From Sphingomonas sp. Leaf407 (GTDB lineage: Bacteria > Pseudomonadota > Alphaproteobacteria > Sphingomonadales > Sphingomonadaceae): 64,000 bases of DNA. Shown one piece after another: positions 17,311-26,073 of the stretch. The notes beneath the pieces are model-generated. The model saw nothing but the letters and a program-made list of their open reading frames with translations, had not been told where the DNA came from and made no database searches. Both the position numbers and the translations under genes were made by a program. The stretch covers positions 310,001 through 374,000 of the forward strand of contig NZ_LMQO01000004.1 in assembly GCF_001425385.1 (NCBI RefSeq). Reading direction: 5' to 3'. Each line of letters opens with the position of its first letter. Within the stretch, counting starts at the first letter, position 1.

Positions 17311-18522
17311 TTATCCGGCTTTCGCAGGGGCGGACGTATTGCCATCCTGATCGCCCTGCGGCGGCGCGATGCGTTGTGCGGCGCTGGCCGGGACCGGCTT
17401 GATCTTCGCATTGGGGCGCAGGTTCGCGGTGCCCTGCACGATCACCTTGTCGCCCGGATTGAGGCCGCCGGTCACGACCCAATATTCGCCCTGGGTGCGT
17501 TCGGCCTGCACGACCTTTTGTACCGCCGTGTCGTTCGGGCCGACAACGAACACCGTCGCCTGCCCCTTGGGATCGCGTTTCAACCCCTGTTGCGGCACAA
17601 GGAGCGCGCGCTGGTTGATCGCGGGGGCGAACTGTGCGCGCACGAACATGCCGGGCAGCAGGATGCCGTTCGGATTGGGGAAACGCGCGCGCAGCGTGAC
17701 GGTGCCGGTCTGGGCGTTCACCATCACCTCGGCGAACTGGACGGTGCCGGTGGCGCCATAGGTGCTGCCGTCCTCCAGTTGCAGGCGGACCGCCGCCGAT
17801 CCGGGAACGACCCCGCCGCCGGCCAGCGAGCGGCGCAGCGCCAGCAGGTCGGCGCTCGATTGCTGGATGTCGACGAAGATCGGGTCGAGCCGCTGGATCA
17901 CCGCCAGCGGATCGGCCTGTCCGGTAGTGACGAGCGCACCCTGCGTGAAATAGCTGCGACCAATGCGGCCGGTGATCGGCGCGGGCACGCGGGTGAACGA
18001 CAGGTTGACCCGCGCCGTTTCCAACTGCGCGCGACCCTGTTCGACCGCCGCTGCCGCCTGCCGCGCCTGGGCGGCGGCGTCGGTATAATCCTGGCGGCTG
18101 ACCGCCTCGATCTCCGCCAGCGGGCGGTATCGCTCGGCGCGGATGCGACTCGCCTCGGCATTGGCGCGGGCGCTGTTGAGGTTCGCGAGCGCCTCGTTGG
18201 TCTGCGCGCGATAGAGGCGCGGGTCGATCTCGTAGAGCGTCTGCCCGGCGCGGACCAGCGCGCCTTCGGTGAAGAAGCGGCGGCGGATGATGCCGGCGAC
18301 CTGCGGGCGGACTTCGGATTGCTGATAGGCAACGACGCGCGCGGCAAGGTCGGTGGTCTGCGCGACGCTGGTCGGACGCACGACGACGAAGCCGACCGTC
18401 GTCGGGCCGCGGTTGCCCTTCTTGTCGGCCGACTCTTCCTTGGCGCCACAGGCGGCGAGCGACAGCAACAGCAACAGTCCGGCGACGGGCGGACACGCGG
18501 GCAGTCGGATCAAGGCGGGCAC
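17311..18522 (-). CDS. RND efflux periplasmic adaptor (membrane fusion protein)
   Basis: This 403-residue lipoprotein has lipobox LAACG and the usual hairpin, lipoyl and beta-barrel order. The lipoyl half-motifs are QSEVRPQVAGIIRRRFFTEGALVRAGQ (read in two parts) and the matching segment after the coiled coil, FTRVPAPITGRIGRSYFTQGALV. It bridges the AcrB-like pump and the outer membrane channel. It is the first gene of the operon. The start is GTG 18522, and no strong ribosome site is seen. The C-terminus ends in a short Pro/Ala tail. Confidence 0.93.
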   Translation of the reverse strand: MPALIRLPACPPVAGLLLLLSLAACGAKEESADKKGNRGPTTVGFVVVRPTSVAQTTDLAARVVAYQQSEVRPQVAGIIRRRFFTEGALVRAGQTLYEIDPRLYRAQTNEALANLNSARANAEASRIRAERYRPLAEIEAVSRQDYTDAAAQARQAAAAVEQGRAQLETARVNLSFTRVPAPITGRIGRSYFTQGALVTTGQADPLAVIQRLDPIFVDIQQSSADLLALRRSLAGGGVVPGSAAVRLQLEDGSTYGATGTVQFAEVMVNAQTGTVTLRARFPNPNGILLPGMFVRAQFAPAINQRALLVPQQGLKRDPKGQATVFVVGPNDTAVQKVVQAERTQGEYWVVTGGLNPGDKVIVQGTANLRPNAKIKPVPASAAQRIAPPQGDQDGNTSAPAKAG

Positions 18523-18680
18523 CTTCAGGAGAACAGGTCGGCGCGGACGCGCCGGGCGTCAAACCGTCCGGTCGTCCGAAAGTTGCATTGGCCGCCTGTC
18601 TTACGCCCGATCGGTTCCCGCGCAATGCGGGAGTTGTCGCAAATTGTCGCGTGGGGCGTACCGTTCCCGAAGGCCGCTTT

Positions 18681-18775
18681 CGTCATCCCGGCGCAGGCCG
18701 GGATCCACCGTGCCGCTGGAACCGAAGCCTTCGGCGCTTGCGGAACCATGGATCCCGGCCTGCGCCGGGATGACG
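18681..18775. repeat. palindromic repeat, family C
   Basis: The arms CGTCATCCCGGCGCAGGCCG and CGGCCTGCGCCGGGATGACG lie at the ends, with an inner AAGCCTTCGGCGCTT hairpin. It occupies the gap between the GH31 stop and the divergently oriented promoter side of the efflux operon. Confidence 0.85.
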
Positions 18776-18788
18776 AATATCGGCAGGG

Positions 18789-21644
18789 TCAGCGCTTCAA
18801 CGGCACCGTGACCGGCTGGCCGGTGTAGGTGATGGTCGTCGCCGGGTTCATCGCGAAGCTCGGCGCAACGGCCTTGCCTGGGGTGTGGAAGCGGACCGAT
18901 ACCTGCCGGGTGGGTGCCATGCCGGGGAAGCTGCCGGCGCGCGCGCCGATCGTCAGGGTCCGGGCGGCCTCGTTCCACGTCACCGGGATGCGCGCCAACT
19001 GGCCCTGCTGATAGCCGTCGGTCTTGCCGTCGTCGTCGTACAGTTCGAACGCGGCGTCCTTGCCGGTGAAGACGTGGAGGACGAGCGGGCCGTTCGGTTG
19101 CTCGCCGGTATATTGCACGTCGGGGCCGGTCGGTACGATCGATCCGGCGCGGACGTAGAGCGGCATCCGCGCCAGCGGTGCGGCGGCGGTGACGCTCTGT
19201 CCGCCACGCGCGAACGCACCGGTGGCGAAGTCGTACCAGTCGGCCCCGGCGGGGAGATACACCTGCCGGCTGCGCGCCCTGAACTGGGTGACGGGGGCGA
19301 CGAGGAACGCCGGGCCGAACATATATTCGTCGTCGACATTCCATCCGCGCCGGTCGGCGGGGAAGTCCATCGCAAGGCCGCGCATCATCGTGCCGTCCTT
19401 GGCATAGCTGTCGGCGGCCAGCGTGTAGACATAGGGCAGCAGGCGATAGCGCAGCTTCGTATAGTCGACGAGCGCGGCGTAGAGCGCGGGATCGCTCTTG
19501 CCGAGTTCGTAGATCTCGCGCTTGGGCGTTTCGCCATGGCTGCGGAACAACGGGCTGAACGCGCCGAACTGGAACCAGCGCAGGTTCAGTTCCTTCCATT
19601 CGGCGAGATGTTGCGGATCGGCCTTGGAATAGCGATCCTCGACCGCGAAGCCGCCGATGTCGTGGGTCCAGTTGGGGACGCCGGTCATCGACAAATTGGT
19701 GCCCGCCGAAATCTGGTCGCGCAGATCGTCCCAGCGTGCCGCGACATCGCCCGACCAAAGCGCCGAGGAGGTGCGCTGCTGTCCGCCGAAGCCCGAGCGG
19801 GTCAGGATGAACGGCCGCCGGCCGGCTTGTGCGGTGCGCAGGCCGTTCGCCACGCCTTCGGCATGGACCAGCGGGAAGCTGTTGAAGAAGCTGGCCGCCG
19901 GTCCCTGCGCGGTCGGGCCCATCCGGTCGATGCGCTGTTCGATCGACAGATTGGAGTGGATGTCGGGTTCGGTCGCGTCCATCCACCATGCGTCGAAGCC
20001 CTTGGCGACGAGCTTCTCGCGCATCTGCCGGAAATAGATTGCACGCGCTTCGGGGGCATAGGGGTCGTAGTCGGTGTTGCGATAGCCCTTGCCGACCCAG
20101 TCGACCTCGTTCGCGTCGAGGTTGCCGCGATAGAGATAGCCCTTGGCCGCCAGTTCCTTGGCATTGTCGGTGTTGGGATAGAATTTCGGCCAGACCGAGA
20201 TCATGATCTGCGCGTTGTTCGCATGGACCTCGTTCACCATCGCCACCGGATCGGGGAAGCGCGCCTTGTCGAAATCGTGGCTGCCCCACTGGTCCTCGGG
20301 CCAGTAGAACCAGTCGAGCACGATGTTGTCGAGCGGGATGCGGCGCTTGCGATATTCGCGCACGACGCCCAGCAACTGGTCCTGCGTTTCGTAGCGCTGG
20401 CGGCTCTGCCAAAAGCCATAGGCCCATTTGGGCATCATGACGGCCTTGCCGGTGAGCGCGCGATAGCCGGCGACCACGCCGTCGAGGTTGGCGCCGCCGA
20501 CATAGTAATAATCGACCGCGCGGCCGACGTCCGATGACCACCACAGCGAGTTGCGGTCCTGGGCCTCCAGCGGATCATTGCCGTAGAGCGCGATATAGCC
20601 GGCGTTGGGTTCCCATTCGATCCGCACGTCGGCGGCCTTGCCGGCGGTGAGCGGCAGATCGAAATTGTGGAACCACGGGTTCCAGTTCTGCCGCCAGCGG
20701 TTCAGCACCTCTTTGCCGTCGACGAACACCTTCACATAGCTCGACGAATAGAGGCGGAATTTGTGGACGCCGGTCCTGTCCGGCAGGACCTGTCCGGTCC
20801 ACACGACGCGCTGCGACTGCACCGCATTGCCCGCCGTGTTCTGACCGGTGGTGGCGGCGACGGTCTGCGCCTTGGCCTCCGCCGGATAGTTCGCCTGATC
20901 CTTGATGAACTGGTAGTTGATCGTGGGTTCGCTGCGCGTGACCTTCAGCGTGTCGCCGAGGTAATATTGCGCGGTCCAGCCGGGCTTGCCGCCGCTCGTC
21001 ACCTTCAACCGGTCGCCGACCAGCGCATAGCCGCGCGGATCGCCGAAGCGGGTGATGCCGTTATTGTCCCACAGCACGCCGTAATTGCTGGTCGACAGGA
21101 CGAACGGGATACCGATGTCCATGTTGTGCTGGGCAAGCTCCACGTCCTGCCCGCGATAGTCCATCTGCCGGTTCTGGTGCTGGCCAAGGCCGAAGAAGCC
21201 TTCGGTCGTGCCGCGATTGAACTGCTGGCGGGTCGCGACGAACGGCTTGCCGTCGGCGGTGGTGGCCACGAAGGCGGCGCGCGGGGCCTCGGCCAGCGTC
21301 ACCTTGCCGGTGGCGTCGCGAAAGCGCACCTCGCCATCGGCCAGATCGATCTCGGCCGATCCGCGCGCGGCGGTGATGGTGACGATGCCGTTCGCCTGCG
21401 CGACCTTGTAGCTGCCGGTGGGCTTCGCGACGACCATCAGGCTGTCGGGCAGGTCGGTGTCGGTGCCGGGAAAGGCGGTGACGCGGAACCGGTCATCGCC
21501 GTACACCAGCACGCGCACCCGCTTCGCGGGGCCGGCATCGGGGGTGACGACGACGCCGTTGGGCACCTGTTTGACGTCCGACGCGAACGCCGGAGCAGCG
21601 CACGCCGACGCCGCCAGCAGCGCGGCTTTCCACAAGGTCTTCAT
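18789..21644 (-). CDS. GH31 alpha-xylosidase with PA14 insert
   Basis: The 951-residue exported glycosidase has a signal peptide ending AFAS. After an N-terminal beta-sandwich, a PA14-like domain is inserted at about 220-380 (VWTGQVLPDRTGVHKFRLYS region), followed by the GH31 barrel. The catalytic nucleophile is in WWMDATEPD and the acid/base Asp is probably in LWSGDVAARWDD. GH31 enzymes with this PA14 insert include alpha-xylosidases that remove xylose from xyloglucan oligosaccharides, such as Cellvibrio Xyl31A. Its ATG overlaps the GH35 stop (ATGA). Alpha-glucosidase activity is the main alternative. Confidence 0.85.
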   Translation of the reverse strand: MKTLWKAALLAASACAAPAFASDVKQVPNGVVVTPDAGPAKRVRVLVYGDDRFRVTAFPGTDTDLPDSLMVVAKPTGSYKVAQANGIVTITAARGSAEIDLADGEVRFRDATGKVTLAEAPRAAFVATTADGKPFVATRQQFNRGTTEGFFGLGQHQNRQMDYRGQDVELAQHNMDIGIPFVLSTSNYGVLWDNNGITRFGDPRGYALVGDRLKVTSGGKPGWTAQYYLGDTLKVTRSEPTINYQFIKDQANYPAEAKAQTVAATTGQNTAGNAVQSQRVVWTGQVLPDRTGVHKFRLYSSSYVKVFVDGKEVLNRWRQNWNPWFHNFDLPLTAGKAADVRIEWEPNAGYIALYGNDPLEAQDRNSLWWSSDVGRAVDYYYVGGANLDGVVAGYRALTGKAVMMPKWAYGFWQSRQRYETQDQLLGVVREYRKRRIPLDNIVLDWFYWPEDQWGSHDFDKARFPDPVAMVNEVHANNAQIMISVWPKFYPNTDNAKELAAKGYLYRGNLDANEVDWVGKGYRNTDYDPYAPEARAIYFRQMREKLVAKGFDAWWMDATEPDIHSNLSIEQRIDRMGPTAQGPAASFFNSFPLVHAEGVANGLRTAQAGRRPFILTRSGFGGQQRTSSALWSGDVAARWDDLRDQISAGTNLSMTGVPNWTHDIGGFAVEDRYSKADPQHLAEWKELNLRWFQFGAFSPLFRSHGETPKREIYELGKSDPALYAALVDYTKLRYRLLPYVYTLAADSYAKDGTMMRGLAMDFPADRRGWNVDDEYMFGPAFLVAPVTQFRARSRQVYLPAGADWYDFATGAFARGGQSVTAAAPLARMPLYVRAGSIVPTGPDVQYTGEQPNGPLVLHVFTGKDAAFELYDDDGKTDGYQQGQLARIPVTWNEAARTLTIGARAGSFPGMAPTRQVSVRFHTPGKAVAPSFAMNPATTITYTGQPVTVPLKR

Positions 21645-23269
21645 CCGCGAAACGTCCCCATCGTGATGCGCAGCATGGTCGGCTGCGTGAAGTTCAGGCC
21701 ATAATCGGTCTGGTCGCCGTTCCACACCCGGATCGGGGTGAAGCGGCCGGTGTCGTCGATGCTGCCCTCCTCGACGCGCAGGATCGTGCCCTGCTCGCTG
21801 CCCTTCGGAGCGGCGAGCGACACCTTCAGGCGGGCGTCGCTGCCGACCGCGAGGAACTGGTCGGGCGCGATCTGAATGACGGCGAGGCCGCCGACCGGCT
21901 GGCCGGCGGTGGGCACCGGATCGCTCTTGAGCCATGGCGAGGTGCGATCGCCGAACTGCCATTCCTCATAGATCGCATCGACCTGCCAACGGCCCATCAC
22001 CTGTCGCTGTTGCGCGGGCTCCAGCCCCTTGGTCGAGCCCCATGTCGGGTTGGCATAGGCGAGCCGCGCCCAGCCGCGCGCTTGGGGGGCCATCAGCGCA
22101 TATTTGACGGCGAAGGCGTCGAGCGTCGCGTCGTCGAGCGCCTTGGCGCCCAATGGATAATTGGCATAGCCGGTATCGTCGAAGCCGAACGGCGCCCAGC
22201 CGATCGCGCCCTTGCCCAACGCCGGCCACAGGAAGCGCGCGAAATCGGCGGCGTTGCCCGTTTCCGGCACCATCAGCGCGTTGTCGGGACGCGCATAATG
22301 GTCGAGGAACTTCACATAGCCCTTGGGATCGCGGCCGTAGAGGTCGGGCGCCATCAGGTCGATATGCGGGGCGGCGACCTTCCACACGTCCATCACGCCC
22401 CAGTCGGGGCCGCCGCTGGCCCCGCCGCTGAGCGCGGGCGTGCCGAACGGGTCACCGACCGCCGCGTTGACGTACATCGGCAGGTCCTTCTCGCGCTGGC
22501 CCGCCGCCGCGATCTGATCGATGTAGCGCGCGGTGTACCATGCGTTGAAGAAGGTGTCGGCGGCCTTGCCGAACGCCTGCGCCCAGCTTCCCGATTTACC
22601 GGTACGCTTCGCGAGGTCGGCCGGGATCGCTTGCGCGAACAGCCGGTTGGCTTCGCCTGAGAAATCGCGGTTCTGTTGGTAGACGCCGACCTCGTTCTCG
22701 GGCTGGACCATGATGACGGTGTGCTGCGGGTCCTTTTCCCGCAGATAGCGCATCAGCGCGACGAACGCCTTGCGGTCGGCCGCCAGCGTATTGGCCCCGT
22801 GCGGCGACAGCGCGTAATGCGCCTTGCCGTCGGGGGTGCGCATCCGGGGGAAACGGGCGTTGTCGGTCTTGACCCATGCCGGCACATAGCCCGGCGAGGT
22901 GTTCTTCCACGTCCCGAACCACAGCAGCACCAGCCGCACGCCGGCCTGCCGCGCCTGTGGCAGCAGCGCGTCGAGATAGGAGAAGTCGAAGCGGCCTTCC
23001 GCCGGTTCGATCTGTTCCCATGCCACCGGGATTTCGACGGTATTGGCATGGAGCCGCCGCACCATCGGCCACAGCCGGGGCAGCATCGCGGGATAGTTGG
23101 TCGAATTGTTCGCCTGAATGCCGAGCATCAGATAGGGCGCGCCGTCGACCATCAGCGCGTGGCGCCCGTCGCGGCTGGCCATCGTCGGCAGCGGCGCCGG
23201 TTGTGCCGCCGCCGTGCCGATGCACGCTGCGACGGCACAGGCCGCCGCCATGAATCGTTGCCGTTGCAT
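21641..23269 (-). CDS. GH35 beta-galactosidase with DUF5597-type C-terminus
   Basis: This 542-residue exported enzyme starts MQRQRFMAAACAV with a cleavage near AAAQPAP. The GH35 barrel holds the acid/base Glu in VQPENEVG and the nucleophile Glu in LMVPETGN. The C-terminal beta domain matches the DUF5597 type seen in Cellvibrio Bgl35A, which removes galactose from xyloglucan side chains. The start is fixed by GGGGAGAG upstream. It is the upstream partner of the GH31 gene with an ATGA overlap, and 69 nt separate it from the fuconate dehydratase. Confidence 0.87.
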   Translation of the reverse strand: MQRQRFMAAACAVAACIGTAAAQPAPLPTMASRDGRHALMVDGAPYLMLGIQANNSTNYPAMLPRLWPMVRRLHANTVEIPVAWEQIEPAEGRFDFSYLDALLPQARQAGVRLVLLWFGTWKNTSPGYVPAWVKTDNARFPRMRTPDGKAHYALSPHGANTLAADRKAFVALMRYLREKDPQHTVIMVQPENEVGVYQQNRDFSGEANRLFAQAIPADLAKRTGKSGSWAQAFGKAADTFFNAWYTARYIDQIAAAGQREKDLPMYVNAAVGDPFGTPALSGGASGGPDWGVMDVWKVAAPHIDLMAPDLYGRDPKGYVKFLDHYARPDNALMVPETGNAADFARFLWPALGKGAIGWAPFGFDDTGYANYPLGAKALDDATLDAFAVKYALMAPQARGWARLAYANPTWGSTKGLEPAQQRQVMGRWQVDAIYEEWQFGDRTSPWLKSDPVPTAGQPVGGLAVIQIAPDQFLAVGSDARLKVSLAAPKGSEQGTILRVEEGSIDDTGRFTPIRVWNGDQTDYGLNFTQPTMLRITMGTFRG

Positions 23270-23338
23270 CGCTCTCCCCCGACCGTATTGTCCTACGGTG
23301 TCAGACGAACCTTGGCCGAGTGCGCCGGCCAATACAAG

Positions 23339-24640
23339 TCACTTGTCGGAGGTTTGGGGCATGCCGCCGGTCCAGCGATGCGCGTCCATCGAGGCGCGCT
23401 TCATCTCGATCGAATAGCCCGGCAAGGTCGGGGCGCGGTATGCGCCGTTCTCGACGACGCACGGGTCGACGAAATGTTCGTGGAGGTGATCGACGAACTC
23501 GGCGGCGCGACCGTCCTTGGTGCCGGCGAAGCAGAGGTAGTCGATCATCGAGAGGTGCTGGACATATTCGCACAGGCCGACGCCGCCGGCATGCGGCCAT
23601 ACCGCGAGGTCGTATTTCGCGGCCATCAGCAGCACCGCCAGCACCTCGTTCACGCCGCCCAGCCGACAGGCGTCGATCTGCACCACGTCCAGCGCCTCGC
23701 GCATGATGAGCTGTTTGAACACGATGCGGTTCTGGCACATCTCGCCGGTCGCGACCTGGATGGGGGCAACGCCGTGGCGGATGGCGCGGTGGCCCTCGAC
23801 ATCGTCGGGCGAGGTCGGCTCCTCGATGAAGCGGGGGCGCGCGAAGGCGAGCGCGTTGACCCAGTCGATCGCCTCACCCACTTCCCACACCTGATTGGCG
23901 TCGATCATCAGGTCGCGGTCGGGGCCGATCGCCTCGCGCGCCAGTCCCACGCGGCGGCGATCGTCGGCGAGGTTCGCGCCGACCTTCAGCTTGATGTGGG
24001 TGAAGCCGTCGGCCACCGCTTCATGGCACAGCCGGACCAGCTTTTCGTCCGAATAGCCGAGCCAGCCGGCCGAGGTGGTATAGGCGGGATAGCCCTCCGC
24101 CAGCAGGGTGGCGCGGCGCTCCGCCTTGTCCTCGGCGCGCGCGGTGAGCAGCGCCAGCGCCTCGTCGGGGGTGATGCAGTCGGTGATGTAGCGGAAATCG
24201 ATCAGGCCGACCAGTTCGGCCGGGGTCATGCCCGCGACATAGTCCCACAGCGGCAACCCGGCGGCCTTCGCGAGCAGATCCCAGACCGCGTTGACGACCG
24301 CGCCGGTGGCCAAGTGGATGATGCCCTTTTCGGGGCCGACCCAGCGGAGCTGGCTGTCGCCGGTCATCCGCCGCCAGAAGCCCGCGCCGTCGGCGGCGAT
24401 CGCTTCCAGGGATAGCCCCTCGACCAGCGGGGCGAGCGTGGCGATGGCGGCGCAGCACAGGTCGTTGCCGCGGCCGATGGTGAAGGTGAGGCCATGCCCC
24501 TCCAGCCCGGCCACATCGGTTTCGAGGATGCAGTAGGCCGCCGAATAATCCGGTTCCGGGTTCATCGCGTCCGACCCGTCGAGGAAGGCCGAGGTCGGGA
24601 AACGGATGTCGTGTACCGACATCCGGGTAATGATCGTCAT
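23339..24640 (-). CDS. L-fuconate dehydratase, enolase superfamily
   Basis: This 433-residue protein closely follows the pattern of Xanthomonas FucD, with [20 protein letters not shown] near the start and [10 protein letters not shown] later. Superfamily residues are the KxK base in IKLKVGAN, metal ligands in [15 protein letters not shown] and ATGEM, and the His in [12 protein letters not shown]. It converts L-fuconate to 2-keto-3-deoxy-L-fuconate in oxidative L-fucose catabolism. With the two glycosidases downstream on the same strand it would handle fucose from plant xyloglucan. Other pathway enzymes are not in the window. Confidence 0.88.
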   Translation of the reverse strand: MTIITRMSVHDIRFPTSAFLDGSDAMNPEPDYSAAYCILETDVAGLEGHGLTFTIGRGNDLCCAAIATLAPLVEGLSLEAIAADGAGFWRRMTGDSQLRWVGPEKGIIHLATGAVVNAVWDLLAKAAGLPLWDYVAGMTPAELVGLIDFRYITDCITPDEALALLTARAEDKAERRATLLAEGYPAYTTSAGWLGYSDEKLVRLCHEAVADGFTHIKLKVGANLADDRRRVGLAREAIGPDRDLMIDANQVWEVGEAIDWVNALAFARPRFIEEPTSPDDVEGHRAIRHGVAPIQVATGEMCQNRIVFKQLIMREALDVVQIDACRLGGVNEVLAVLLMAAKYDLAVWPHAGGVGLCEYVQHLSMIDYLCFAGTKDGRAAEFVDHLHEHFVDPCVVENGAYRAPTLPGYSIEMKRASMDAHRWTGGMPQTSDK

Positions 24641-24818
24641 GCGCCGCGCTCTCCCCTAGCCCCCAAGCGGAACGGGCTGGTCGGCACCGGTCGATCCACC
24701 CCTGAAATCTGCTGCCGACAGCGTTTACCGCCGTCGCATCATTTTCATATGTGAAGCTGGTTTTTTCGCAACTGTCAAATCGGGTGCGTCTGGTACGGTT
24801 CGTCGTCCATCATGTGGT

Positions 24819-24840
24819 CAAAGTTTACAAAGTTTACACT
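24819..24840. repeat. exact 22-nt copy of the AT-rich tail of the 3283-3592 repeat
   Basis: These 22 bases are identical to 3415-3436, and the following bases (CACGTCATGTTTGT) resemble those after copy 2 at about 3594-3608. In GC-rich DNA an AT-rich match of this length is unlikely by chance. Confidence 0.75.
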
Positions 24841-24995
24841 TGCCACGTCATGTTTGTCGGGCCGCCTTGCGCCGATCCGGGCGGGACAGCCGGGCGCACA
24901 ATCGCGGCGCGGGGCGGAGGTTGCAGGATGGACGGGTTGTAGGACAGCCCCCCTCCAGGTCCGATCGACCATCACGTGGAACACAGACAAGATTG

Positions 24996-25104
24996 CTCCC
25001 CTCCCTGACAAGGGAGGGGCTGGGGGTGGGTTGGCCCGTGAGGAAAAGGAGCCGTTCCACAACCGGCCGACCCACCCCGGCCCCTCCCTTGTCAGGGAGG
25101 GGAG
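24996..25104. repeat. palindromic repeat, family B
   Basis: Outer arms CTCCCCTCCCTGACAAGG and CCTTGTCAGGGAGGGGAG are perfectly inverted. Inner GGGGGTGGGTTGGCC and GGCCGACCCACCCC also pair. Related to 12245-12415 and 39413-39523. Confidence 0.85.
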
Positions 25105-25136
25105 AAGTCAAGCGCCTCGCCGATCGCTGTTCCGTC

Positions 25137-25928
25137 CTACGGGTGATGATCGCCGTCGACGAGGCCGGCCGAGATGCGCGCCGCCGTCGCCTGCACCGCC
25201 GCCGCCGCCGCGTCGATGCCGTCAGGTTCGCCGAGCTTGGCGAGATAGGGCATGGTCAGTGCCGCCGCCGCCGCGCCGCCGCGCAGGATCGGGGCCGAAA
25301 GATCGGTGACGCCGGCCACGAAGCGGCTGGGCGTGCGTTCGACGGCGCGGGCGCGCACCTCGTCGGCATGGACGCGGAAGGCGGCGAGCGTCGCGGCATC
25401 GGGAACGGGGTCGAGCAGCGCTTCCCAGCGTTCGCGCACGTCGCCGGGCTGAAACGCATAGAGTACCGCGCCCGACGCCGCCTGCAACAGCGGCCGGCGA
25501 TAGCCGACGCGGACCGAGAAGCCGAGCTGCTCGCCCGATTCCATCCGCGCCACCACCACCATGTCGCCCATGGTGTGCATCGCGAGATGGCACGACTGGC
25601 CGGTATCCTGCGCCAGTTGCCGCATTTCGGGCAGCGCCACCTCGATCAGATAGCGGGTGCGCGGCTGGTTCATGCCGAGCGAGAACAGCCGGTCGCTCAG
25701 GCTATAGCCCTCCCCGCCCGGTTCGGCGGTCAGGTATCCGCGATATTCCAGCACCTGCACCATGCGGAACAGCTCGCCGTGCGAACGGCCGAGGCGCTGG
25801 ACGATCTGCGTCAGGGTGAGCGGCGTCGCGACCCCGGCGAGCAGTTCGAGAATATCGAGCCCCTTTTCGAGCGCGGGCGCGCGATAGCGGCGATCGTCCT
25901 CGCCCTCCTCGATCGGTTCGGTCGTCAT
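25137..25928 (-). CDS. IclR family transcriptional regulator
   Basis: A 263-residue regulator has an N-terminal winged helix (about 15-75, LEKGLDILELLAG and LTLTQIVQRLGRSHGELFRMVQ) and a C-terminal IclR ligand-binding domain (RYLIEVALPEMRQLAQDTGQ and the glycine-rich SAPILRG region). IclR proteins usually sense small organic acids or sugars and repress or activate neighbours. MTTEPIEEGED is chosen as start; an upstream ATG at 26027 would place the palindrome at 26012-26026 inside the coding region. It is divergent from a TonB receptor and upstream of the L-fuconate/glycosidase genes, which it may control. Confidence 0.85.
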   Translation of the reverse strand: MTTEPIEEGEDDRRYRAPALEKGLDILELLAGVATPLTLTQIVQRLGRSHGELFRMVQVLEYRGYLTAEPGGEGYSLSDRLFSLGMNQPRTRYLIEVALPEMRQLAQDTGQSCHLAMHTMGDMVVVARMESGEQLGFSVRVGYRRPLLQAASGAVLYAFQPGDVRERWEALLDPVPDAATLAAFRVHADEVRARAVERTPSRFVAGVTDLSAPILRGGAAAAALTMPYLAKLGEPDGIDAAAAAVQATAARISAGLVDGDHHP

Positions 25929-26011
25929 GCCGCCGACGGTGGCCGCAAACGCCGGCCCGCGCAAGGCCGGGGGATGCGACGAGGCGAGGTTGCCGCAGCG
26001 CACAATGTTGT

Positions 26012-26026
26012 TGATACGTTGTATCA
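26012..26026. promoter_or_regulatory. likely IclR-family operator
   Basis: TGATACGTTGTATCA is a perfect 6-3-6 palindrome between the divergent IclR and TonB-receptor genes. Its length, spacing and TGA...TCA ends match the IclR-subfamily KdgR box (TGAAACATTGTTTCA). It lies 47 bp upstream of the receptor start and 83 bp upstream of the preferred regulator start. Binding is inferred. Confidence 0.6.
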
Positions 26027-26073
26027 TCTTACGCTAGGCAGGCATGTCCCCCTGTTCCCCGGAGTATCGCCCC

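Larger units (their letters stand above)
24641..25136. other. 496-bp gap with repeats and likely promoter of the glycosidase operon
   Basis: No gene is visible. The first ~130 bp should hold the promoter of the L-fuconate dehydratase operon and include an interrupted inverted repeat TTCA-TATG-TGAA at 24744-24755. The remainder contains a 22-nt copy of the repeat tail described at 3283-3592 (24819-24840) and a family B element (24996-25104). Confidence 0.55.

Noticed and set aside
26012..26026. Zur box for the ZnuD-like receptor
   Set aside because: The palindrome does not contain the GTTATA/TATAAC core expected for alphaproteobacterial Zur sites; the spacing and ends fit an IclR/KdgR-type site better.
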